Below, piece by piece: positions 8,004 through 16,170 of a stretch of 16,170 nt of DNA. The stretch covers positions 1 to 16,170 of the forward strand of contig JASPKP010005256.1 in NCBI GenBank assembly GCA_030674155.1, read 5' to 3'. The translations under genes were made by a program, and so were the position numbers. The notes under the pieces were generated by a model. The model had not been told where the DNA came from. It did not search any database and saw only the letters and a program-made list of their open reading frames with translations. Each line of letters opens with the position of its first letter. Position 1 is the first letter of the stretch. The stretch is from Stramonita haemastoma. Lineage: Eukaryota > Mollusca > Gastropoda > Neogastropoda > Muricidae.

Positions 8004-8767
8004 ATAGCAAAGTTTAACTGATGGAAATGTGGGGTGGGGAGAAGGTGATGAAATGGAGAGAAAAAACAAAGAAAAGAAAAAATTTTGGGAAAAGAAGCAG
8101 GGTAAAAATGATGACCGGAGAAAAAAAAAGGGGAGCACACAAACAAAAACATACAACTGAAAGAAAAAAGGGTGCAATATTTAGGCAAAGGAAAAGGGCG
8201 AAAAATGAAGAAAAAAGAAATGAAAAACAGAGACAAAAGGGAAAAAAGTGTACCAGACAAAAGGCGCATAGGAGACATCACAAAATCTCATATCTTCTTG
8301 ACCGTGACCGTTGAATCACCCCACCACTGAAGATTTTGCCCCCCCAGCTTTCTCCCCTCTTTCCCATTTTTAGTTTTCCGTACAAGCTTCCAATCATTCA
8401 CAGGGAGAGATGACAAGATTTTTCAAAACTAATAGCCGGGACAGATGTAAAAAAAAACAACACATGAGTGCTTTTTCCTTATCCTTTTAAAAAGAATTAA
8501 AAAAATACAAAAAAACATAAAAACAACAGGGCCGTTCATCCTGATTTGTCTTCCCCTCCTCTTTTTCTATTTGCTCTTTATCTCTTTTTTTTGTCCTGTT
8601 TCTTTTAGAACAGTCAGACGTCTGCAGACAAAAATGGGGAAAGGAGTTCTAATGTTGTAACCAGGCAAGAAAAGAAACAGATCGAAGTGAAGAAAAAAAT
8701 TATATAAACATAAAGTACATGGAAAGACTTGGACAAAAAAAAAAATACTGTAAGTACAGACTTGGTT
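8004..8767 (+). other. A-rich to mixed stretch; no gene seen
   Basis: 8020-8265 is A/G-rich on the plus strand with scattered AGAAAAAA units. 8266-8560 is mixed AT-rich sequence. 8545-8610 is pyrimidine-rich (CTCCTCTTTTTCT). No domain-bearing frame and no RNA gene is recognisable. The Lys/Arg-rich frame at 8021-8314 reflects base composition. Confidence 0.6.
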
Positions 8768-8851
8768 TTAAATCAGAGGAGAAAAAGGGGAACAGGAAAA
8801 GAGAGAGAGAGGAAAAGGAGAAGAGAAGAGAGAGAAAAGTAGAGAGAGGAA

Positions 8852-8888
<37 letters not shown>

Positions 8889-9110
8889 GAGACAGAGGAG
8901 AGAGAGAAGAAAGGAGAGGAGAGAGAGAAGAGACAGCGACAGACAGACAGACAGCAACGAGACAGAGTTCAGAAGAAGAGAGACAGAAGACCGAAAGACA
9001 GAAAGACAGAGACAGAAGACAAAACAGACAGACAGACGAAGACAGACGACAGCGAAAGTCAAACACAAGCACAAACAGACTCAAGTCAAACAGACACCCG
9101 AAACAGAGAA
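8768..9110 (+). repeat. GA plus AGAC microsatellite block (second)
   Basis: A second purine block of the same architecture and orientation as 7557-7967: GA/GAGAGGA units first (8775-8935), then AGAC units (8940-9060) with AAGACAG and AAACAGAC variants. The 227-codon frame starting at 8719 is this repeat plus non-homologous trailing sequence and shows no known domain. Confidence 0.9.
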
Positions 9111-9115
9111 AAAAC

Positions 9116-10860
9116 AGGATTCTCACCTCCCGGATATTTTTTTCAATTCCCCGCAAGGTTACAAAGCTTTACCGGCGCAGCGTATGACAGGTCTTTTTTT
9201 CATCAAAACAAAGCATTTGCGCAAACTCGTTCCCCCCATTACGATTTTTGAAGACGAAAATTTTTCGGGCCACATACCAAATGTTCTGGAAAAATCCCTC
9301 AGGCAAGTCTCGGAATTCTGGTGGAAAAGGGGAAGGGCGGCAACTCGTGACTTGTTCAATGGATGCTGCTCGCCTCTAGGGGGTGATGGGTATTTTTTTT
9401 GAAAAAATGCGCAAAAGAAATATGGCGCCCACCACAAAATGAGTTCTTGCAACAAATCATTTAAAAATTGTTAACCGGGTTAATGTCAATAATAAGTATA
9501 GTCCCAAAACAAAACAGATTTGAAAATCGGACAATTCTAGAAAAGTTATCCAAATTTTAAAATGGTATACTGAAAAAAAGGGGAGAATTAGAAAAAAAAA
9601 ATTTTTGCATTTTAATAGGGGGGCTGAATTAGGGGTTGGGGGGGTTTTCCAAAACGTTTTTCAAAGTAAAAAGGAAAAAAGAATTTGCCTTGATCTTTAA
9701 AAAAAAAAAAATTAATTTTATAATCAATAAAATCTTAGAATCGGAATTTTAACCCCGCCACCTTCAAAAGCTCCCCAGAAAAGTGGGTGGGTGCCAAAAG
9801 CGACTCATTTTTGGTGGAGCGTCACAAATAGCAAATGCAGACAGGCATTCTGAATCGGTTTTTTACAAAAATTGGGGAGACCAACTGCTTTCAATTCAGT
9901 TCATTTAGTTCCTTGTATGAACCTCATGGTCGGAAAAAAACCACAGATATTTTGTTCACGGGAAAAAAGCAAGGAAAAATGTGCTTTATGTTATGAAAAA
10001 ATGAATGGTTGACTTTAAATAGCACTTATTTCAACACTGTGGGGTTTAACATAAATGAGAGCTCAGGAAACTGGCTTTTTAAAACCCTTTGGGGTCAGAG
10101 AGATCGAAAATATCTAACCTTTATGACCACACAGAGAAAAGGGTTTTCGACCTGGGGAATAAAGCCCTTTAGAAATAACGATTAACGTCTAACTAAACGT
10201 AACGGGTGATTAATTTACTTTTTCAATCTTCAACAACATGCCCTAATTTACTACAAAATATACTATTTAACTTAACTACTTTAATTATGTGTTTTTGTTA
10301 AAAGGGGGAGGGGTGCTTATTCTTTGTATCTCGTAAATTAAAATTCCTGAATGGTGTTTTAGCGAAAAATCAGACGGAAAAGTTTATTTTCACCCCTAAG
10401 CCTTCTGAAATAAACACATTTTTGATTGGCAGATGTACCTTCCATACTTCAACAAAATTTTGGGGTATACATTTCAGGACTACAGCACACGGTCTGTTTA
10501 TTTTATAATCCAGGACACGAAAAAATGTCCACCATAATACCATAAAAGCAAAGAGATTTGAATCAAGACATGAAATAACCTTTAAAACTAAACAATTATG
10601 GAGTCTTATTTTAAGCATTGTAGTTCTTTGTAAAAAAAAGAAAAAAAAATTTTTTCAATAAAATAAGATAATATTAATATGCTTGATGCTCTGTTCTGCA
10701 TTGGACGTATCTTATGTGTTTTTGATGTAGCCACACTTCTCCCCCCACAGCAAAATTCCTTCTTCAAAAACATGTAGCTCAATCAAAATCTTTAATTGCT
10801 AACTTTAGGGTTAACTGATTTGCTATCGTTAGTGATGTTGACTTCTAGTTGATTCTTGTT
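9116..10860 (+). other. AT-rich unique sequence; nothing recognised
   Basis: About 1.7 kb of low-repeat, AT-rich sequence. It looks cleaner than the palindrome, with fewer stretched homopolymers from about 9900 onward. Frames such as minus 9159-9455 and minus 10370-10618 are 82-98 codons long with no recognisable domain and no codon pattern that separates them from chance. I see no tRNA, rRNA or transposase remnant. Confidence 0.6.
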
Positions 10861-10867
10861 CCGTTGG

Positions 10868-10900
10868 TTTTTTTTTTTTTGGTTGTTGTTTGTTGTTCAG
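10868..10900 (+). repeat. Poly-T followed by GTTGTTTG repeat
   Basis: A run of T at 10869-10880 is followed by GGTTGTTGTTTGTTGTTC, a short GTT-type microsatellite. Confidence 0.6.
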
Positions 10901-11240
10901 CCAGTGCACCCGGTTTACAAGAGCAATTTTTTACTCGGTTTTTTACCCCTGAAGTATTTATGCTGCAAGGGTTCTTTTACATTTGTAAAAGAGGGCAACT
11001 AGTCTTTCTAGAAGGGGGGTGTCATTTGCTGTTTGAAAGGGAAAACCCGCTGATTGCTTCGTCTGGGCATAGAAATTAGATCCCAGATCTTCTTCCATGA
11101 TTTCCACACTCTGCTCAGGAATTTTTTCTATGCCTTTCGATTTAGTTTCTATGGAATGTATGTGAAAGTATGTGATGTGATTGTGAAAGTGATGTGATTG
11201 ATGTGATGGTTTGTTGCGAAATGTTTTGTGTGGTGCCGCC

Positions 11241-11261
11241 ACGCGCGCGCGAGCGCGCGCG
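11241..11261 (+). repeat. Alternating CG tract
   Basis: Two (CG)n runs of about eight bases or more are separated by GA and followed by GGGTGTGTTATTGTGTG. Alternating purine-pyrimidine CG is the classic left-handed (Z) DNA sequence. It is notable in a window that is otherwise AT-rich. Confidence 0.8.
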
Positions 11262-11279
11262 GGTGTGTTATTGTGTGAG

Positions 11280-12065
11280 GTCCAATTGCTCACCCTGTAA
11301 AGGAAAAAAGGAATCGGAAGGGTACAATGCCGGTGGGGGCCAGGTTAGATTTTACTTTACACTAATCCCCCCTTTTGAAAAATTTAGACGTAGACAGTCC
11401 TCCTTGCACCAAAAAAAAAAAGAAAAACCGGAAATTTTGCAAAAGAAAAATATAACATTCCTCATTGAAAGTTCCTAAAACGAAACACAAAACAATTTAA
11501 TAAAAACTTTCGTTGGGGAAAAAAAGTACACTAGTTAAAAATTCACGGGAACTACAGTGAGTCAAAGCATTCCCACATCTTCAAAGACACGAATCAAAAT
11601 TTTAATAATATGACACATAAAAACACACGAAAGAATATATTCGAAACCAAAACCAAACGCAAAACAAAAATCAAATTAAATAATCAACCATATGGCCTTC
11701 CAAGCAAAACAAAAAATCTGATGTTGGAATTTTCACTGAACTCCCCTACAAGAGCTGTCACCCCCCGATGGTACAAGGCCCCCGCCATGAAAGAGTGGAG
11801 CCAGGATCTAACCACAAGGAATAGAAAAAAGAGGTCCAACGGCCTCTTGGCGTCGCTCTTACATCATAAAGTAAAAGCTGAAACTGCCCTTTAAGCCCCT
11901 TTTTCCACGGGAGGAAAGAGTGGGGAAGGGTATTTTAAAAAAAGAGTGAGAAGGGAAAAAGACTGTGAGATTAACCGGTTTAAGTTGAAAACAATCGGGA
12001 ATGGATACAAAGCTCATGGGGGAGTTTATTCGGTGAATTCCCCTGGGGCTTTAAAAAAATAGTTG
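11280..12065 (+). other. Unique stretch; no gene seen
   Basis: Mixed sequence with short A runs (11410-11421, 11937-11944). A 94-codon plus frame (11610-11894) is Lys/Asn/Thr-rich at its start with no domain. The reverse complement of about 11755-11860 holds a GGTTAGATCC string that loosely resembles an RNA polymerase III B box, as in tRNA-derived SINEs, but this is too weak to annotate as one. Confidence 0.5.
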
Positions 12066-12173
12066 ACACACCAACACACACCCACACACCACACACACAC
12101 AACACCACACACACACACCACACACACCCAAAAACACACACACCACACATACACACACACCACACACCCCACA
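12066..12173 (+). repeat. CA microsatellite
   Basis: A CACACA tract with ACCACAC and CCAAAAAC interruptions that runs straight into a TA repeat. First part of a compound cluster extending to 12925. Confidence 0.9.
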
Positions 12174-12295
12174 CATATATATAAAATTATTATAAATATT
12201 ATGTATATATAATATCAACTAAATCTATCATATATACATATATATATATATAAAATATATTTAAAAATATTTTATATATATAAATAATATAAATT
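12174..12295 (+). repeat. TA-rich microsatellite
   Basis: TATATA, AAATAT and ATTATAAATATTATG units, including a near-palindromic AAAATATATTTAAAAATATTTT segment (about 12253-12273). The segment AAAATATTTTATATATA (from 12264) recurs in the second TA tract near 12886. Confidence 0.9.
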
Positions 12296-12325
12296 TGGGG
12301 GGGTTGGGGTGGTGTGGGGTATTGT

Positions 12326-12415
12326 AAACCCCCCTCTTTTCCCCCTCCCTCCTCCCTCCCCTCCCCCTTCCCCCCCCTCTCCTCCTCCCCCCTCTCTCTT
12401 CTCCTCCCCACACAC
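12326..12415 (+). repeat. CT/CCTCC pyrimidine tract
   Basis: About 90 bases of C and T only or nearly so, with CCTCCCTCC and CTCTCTTCTCC units. It lies between a G-rich piece (12296-12320) and the second CA tract. Confidence 0.9.
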
Positions 12416-12625
12416 ACTCACCACACACAAAACACACCACACCCCCACACACACAGAGACATGCACACAGCCAAAATGCACACATGCACACACAATACAC
12501 ACATACCCCAATATAAACACACCCACACTCCACAAAATCCCATACACACAACACAACACACACCCACACACCCACACCACACACACACACAAACCCAAAA
12601 ACACACAAACAAACACAAAGTCAAA
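12410..12625 (+). repeat. Long CA microsatellite
   Basis: About 215 bases of CA-rich sequence with CACACATGCACA, ACCCAC and AAACACAC interruptions. The Thr/His/Pro-rich plus frames and Cys/Val/Gly-rich minus frames are repeat translations. Confidence 0.92.
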
Positions 12626-12852
12626 CTGCACGAACCACGGCTCGCGCAGGAGATAAAACAAAAACACCGCAACACAAAATAAACCATCCGCCAACAAAAA
12701 TTTTAACTTTTCTTTAATCTTTGAAGACACAAGCCCCTTTGTCTTTTTGAGTTCCAACTTGACATCTCTTGAGCCTTTTGGGTACAACTGAAATTGGAGT
12801 CGAGAAAGATAACACAATTGTCAAGAAAAGGGGAACGTTGTGGTTTTTCTTC

Positions 12853-12925
12853 GTATATATAAATATATTATATATATATTATATAAAATATTTTATATAT
12901 ATAAATATATAATAAATATATAAAA
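12853..12925 (+). repeat. TA-rich microsatellite with a 20-base perfect palindrome
   Basis: TATATAAATATATTATA-type units. 12880-12899 reads TATATAAAATATTTTATATA, identical to its own reverse complement. It shares the AAAATATTTTATATATA segment with 12264-12280. Confidence 0.9.
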
Positions 12926-15130
12926 TTTTTTTCCTTATCTATATCCCCCCAAAGCAAAAGGGGCCAGAGAAGGAATAATTTTTGATCACCTCCATGTCTT
13001 GTTTCTTTACCCCCTGATGCCCCCAAATTTTTATCCGGGTTTTTTAATGTTTTTTAGAAAACTTTGAAAAATTATGAACAATACGTGACCCCCCCACGTG
13101 CCGTAAAAATATTCTGGTTTGGCTATGGGACTGTAGCAGGCGCGTATAAATCTTCCCTTTTTGCCTCCCCTGGGATAACCGACCAAAACGCATTTTACTA
13201 GCACCCAGTACCAGTCAGGGGTTTCACGCCCCAGCCCTAGTCAAACCACAAAAAAATGGACTGCTGATATAAGCTACATGAAAGGGGTTTTTGATTGCAC
13301 TGACGGGGTATTTTTTTAAAAGTGTGTTCTGATCTGAATGAGCTACTGATGTTTTTCTAGTTAATTCTTTTGTGTCATTGGGTTTTAATTCCAAAAAAGG
13401 GAGATAAAATTTCCCCCAATAACAACCTTTGGGTTCAAAGACTAAAAAGGGTTTAAAAAACAAAAAGAAAGTAGTTTTTTTATACAGGCCACAGAAGAAC
13501 AAAAAAAAAACAAATAAATAAAGAAGTCAAAACTGATTCACAGGCAGAAGGGATATAAAAGTAAATAGAAAATAAGTTTGCTGGGAAAAAAATTTTGGGC
13601 GCATGGGAGGGCACAAAAATATGTCACATAAACATGACAGCTCACCAATAGGTCAAAGATCATCTGCAGGGGGGATAAAAACAACTTACCTGACCATTTA
13701 AACGCATTTTTTTACTCGCTTGAAAAGCCGATTTTTCCCAAAGGGAAAAAAATGGGCCCGAAAAAACCTGCTTTTGAAATGGCGTCATTGTTGATGAAGA
13801 AGTTATCTACAACACTTTAAGGCAATAAACATTTAACAAATCCCTGGGCCAATGGTATTGCGGGAGAACCCTTAAGTCTGTGCCACTGAGCTTGCAAGTG
13901 TCTTTCAGCACCGTTCCGGCCCCGCAACACTTGCCCAATACCAGTTATTTTTGGGAAGACTTTCCCAAAGTTTTTAAACCCCTAAAGAAAAACCCCTCCT
14001 ACTCGGGCCTAATATTTCAACCTGTAACTCTCCATCCTGGTGATGAAAAATTTTGAAAAAGATCATAAAATCCTTTATTTTTTCTGTTACAAAGAAAAAA
14101 CCTTGCCCCGTTACAATTTGGTACAGTCTAGAAGGGTGTCGAAATCCAAAATTAAATTCTTTGAACAAGCGTCAGTCCTTGGAAACCCATTCTCATGCCA
14201 GAATATTTTTTGCTGACTTTAGCTCACTGCAATAAATCGCCTCATTTTTCTTTTTAACAAAAACTTTCAAAATTTGATGTAACATTAACTTTCGTTTTCT
14301 GATTGAATTTTTAACTACGGCCAACGTGTTTTTGCCAACAAAATACCTTCACGGTTAATTTTACCTACACTGGTTCCCCCAGGGCTGGCCCCTCTCGCCC
14401 TCTTTTCATTTTTAATAAAAAGATTGTAAAGCAGCCATGAAAATTTTCTGGTAAAATTTTCGGACGCAGGCTCTTCTGTCTCTCTTATCTGGGGTCAGTC
14501 CAAAACCAAGGTCCAGCCCTTACCGGGTTCTAGATTGGTGTTGATGGGCCTTCTGGAGCTAAATGTTTTCCCAAAACTAAAAAACCCTTTCCATTGATTT
14601 TTAAAATCGGAGCACACTTCTGAGAAAACCATCATCCATAGTGAAAAATTGAAAACGTTTTGAAAAACAAAATCTGGAACTTTTTTGCCACAAACAAAAT
14701 TTGGGGTGCTAACACTGACGCCCTTTTCAAAAAGGCAACAACGTGTGTATTTTTTTGAGGGAACGTAACCATTTTTTGCGACAAAAAGATTGTTTCTTTT
14801 TTTCTACAAGTCTTTTAAAAGAGACGTTTTAAAATTTTGCTTTCATTTGTGGTACAATAACCTTACATTCAGAACAAAAATGGTCTCAGAATTTTGGGAA
14901 TCTGCCTAAAATTTTCGGTGAAAACAAAAAAGACCTGAGGTCGTTTTGTAATCAGCAGCTTGTACGCAAAGCAACAGCCTTTTGGGCCCCTTCCCCCACG
15001 CTTGTTTTTTTAGAATTTTAAATTTTTGCCTTTTAGGACGTCATTTTCAATCCACAAAAACAAAAAAACAGAAAAAGAAATTCCTTTGGCCAGTAGCTAT
15101 CCGAGTTCTAAACTCTAAAACACTGACTGG
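12926..15130 (+). other. AT-rich unique sequence; nothing recognised
   Basis: About 2.2 kb without strong repeats. Short open frames on both strands (65-92 codons, for example minus 13224-13502) have no recognisable domain. A short stem-like pair lies at about 13892-13936 (GCAAGTGT against ACACTTGC), which is unremarkable in isolation. I see no tRNA, rRNA or transposon end. Confidence 0.6.
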
Positions 15131-15247
15131 GGTTTTTGTTTTGGTTTTTTGTTTTTTGTTTGTTTGTTTTCTCTTTTGAGGTGTGTTGTGTTGTTTTGTG
15201 TTGTGTGTGGTGTGTGTGTGTGTGGTGTGTGTGTGTTGTGTGTGTGG
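15131..15247 (+). repeat. GTTT then GT microsatellite
   Basis: TTTTTGTTTTGG and TTTGTTTGTTTG units (15131-15172) followed by GTGTTGTGTTGTTTTGTG and a GTGTGTG tract. Cys/Val-rich frames through it are repeat translations. Confidence 0.88.
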
Positions 15248-15403
15248 AAAATCGAAAAAACTTACCTGCCCTGTTATGTTGTAGCCAAGGGATACAGGGG
15301 GTGCACATAATCATAGCACCCATAAAATAAGTATGTCTTATTTTGGGTTTATTGGGGTTTTTTTAATTTCTTGTAAATTTTTCATTTTTTCTACCCTTAT
15401 GTG

Positions 15404-15504
15404 CGTGGGGGGGGGACAGGTGGGGTGGATGGTGTGTATGGAAAAAGGGGGGGGGAGGGGTGGGGTGTGTGTGTGTGTGTTGTGTGTGTGTGCGTGTGCG
15501 TGCA
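15404..15504 (+). repeat. G-rich then GT microsatellite
   Basis: Starts with runs of G (GGGGGGGG at 15407, GGGGGGGAGGGG at 15448) and passes into a GTGTGTGT tract ending in GTGCGTGTGCGTGCATGCATCATGCA. Confidence 0.88.
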
Positions 15505-15825
15505 TGCATCATGCAGTATATTTGCGGGTGTGAAAAGCGTGCGTTAATGTGTAAAAAATGGGGATCAACGTCTTTTCTAGTCAATGGTTTTTAAGAACAT
15601 TGTATCTAAAAAATGGGATGTGTGTATCGTGTGTTTGCGTGTGTGCAAGCAAGCCGGGGAGAGTGTGAGTTTTTGTAACATTTTATTTTAAGTTATTAAT
15701 TTGAACAAATAGGAAATGTAGCTACTTTGGTGTTTGATTTTTGATTTGTATCAATTGCCTGCAATTTTAAGCCCCTTCAGGGGTGTTTTAAATGCTTTGA
15801 CTTTTCTTATTTTAACTTGACTTGA
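15505..15825 (+). other. Mixed AT-rich sequence with a short GT stretch
   Basis: Includes a small GT-rich piece (15617-15645). Otherwise it is unique AT-rich sequence, with no gene or RNA recognised. Confidence 0.55.
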
Positions 15826-15927
15826 TCTATCTATTAATCATCTACTATCTATCTATCTATCATTAAAACTATCATCTTTTTACTATCTATCTCTCTCCTC
15901 TCCTCTCTCCCCTCCTCCTATATATAT
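15826..15927 (+). repeat. TATC/CTAT, CT and TA compound microsatellite
   Basis: CTATCTATTAATCATCTACTATCTATCTATC-type units (15826-15862), an interruption, TACTATCTATCTCTC (15881-15895), CTCCTCTCCTC units (15895-15918), then TATATATATT. Confidence 0.88.
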
Positions 15928-16075
15928 TAAAATATGTGGGTTTTGTTGTGTAATTGGGGTTTTTGTGTGTTGGGGTGTGCCGTGTGTGCCTCTTGCTGCC
16001 GCTTTGTGTTTATGTGGGTTTCTGGTTTGCAATGTTTATGATTGGGTTTTAAAATTTTGTGAGTAAGGGGGAAAG

Positions 16076-16160
16076 TGAGTAGGTTGTATGGTGTGTGCGT
16101 GGTGTGTGTGTGTGTGTGGTATGTGTTTTTGTGTGTGTGCGCACCACCCGCGCGCGCGCG
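16076..16160 (+). repeat. GT microsatellite ending in alternating CG
   Basis: A GTGTGCGTGGTGTGTGTG tract followed by GTGTGCGCACC and (CG)n at 16149-16160. The whole stretch is mainly alternating purine-pyrimidine, so it is a second candidate for Z-DNA. Confidence 0.85.
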
Positions 16161-16170
16161 GAAAAAAACA

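Noticed and set aside
7370..8017. 215-codon Arg/Glu-rich frame ending in Asp-Arg-Gln-Thr repeats
   Set aside because: It is explained fully by the GA and AGAC microsatellites. The non-repeat first 60 codons lie in the palindrome arm and match no family I recognise.
8719..9402. 227-codon plus-strand frame with a non-repetitive C-terminal third
   Set aside because: Most of it is GA and AGAC repeat. The last 80 or so codons have no motif I recognise, and the opposite strand is equally open (minus 9159-9455), so coding cannot be supported.
10370..10618. 82-codon minus-strand frame without simple repeats
   Set aside because: It has no recognisable domain, its length is within chance for AT-rich DNA, and no splice or promoter context stands out.
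11755..11860. tRNA-derived SINE on the minus strand
   Set aside because: Only a weak B-box-like GGTTAGATCC is present, with no convincing A box, no 3' tail and no second copy in the window.
13892..13936. Small hairpin (GCAAGTGT / ACACTTGC)
   Set aside because: The stem is only eight bases with a long loop, which is expected by chance in 16 kb.

Overview
The window looks like non-coding DNA from an animal (metazoan) genome. It is AT-rich, full of simple repeats (CA/GT, GA/CT, GAA/TTC, CAA/GTT, AGAC, TATC, TA), and has no operons, bacterial-type genes or RNA genes that I can recognise. I found no protein-coding gene I would defend. The longer open frames are translations of simple repeats (Phe/Ser/Leu-rich, Lys/Glu/Arg-rich, Thr/His/Pro-rich or Cys/Val-rich), often with mirror frames on the opposite strand. 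The repeat mix would fit a marine invertebrate such as a mollusc or crustacean, but no gene allows placement. The sequence also carries many stretched homopolymers (runs of gggg, cccc, tttt and aaaa inside otherwise complex sequence), which suggests poorly polished long-read data.

The main structure is one very large inverted repeat covering about 1-7590. Each arm is about 3.8 kb, and the arms face each other around an axis near 3837 with almost no spacer. The left arm runs off the left edge of the window, so the full palindrome is longer. Order and content mirror each other: unique flank, CA tract, unique block, about 0.5 kb of TTC/GAA, unique block, CAA tract, CA tract, unique block, centre. 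The two copies differ by many short insertions and deletions, mostly in homopolymers and microsatellites, and the left copy is longer in nearly every interval between matching anchors. This pattern fits one molecule read on both strands (a fold-back read or amplification chimera) at least as well as an old genomic palindrome.

From 7590 to 16170 the sequence has no mirror copy inside the window. It holds two purine-strand GA plus AGAC microsatellite blocks (7557-7967 and 8768-9110), long AT-rich stretches without recognisable content (9116-10860, 11280-12060, 12926-15130), a CG-alternating tract near 11241, a compound CA-TA-CT-CA-TA cluster (12066-12925), and a terminal set of GT, TATC and CG repeats (15131-16160).

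No genes work together here. The useful messages are structural: the large palindrome and whether it is real, and an unusually dense set of repeats able to form non-B DNA.
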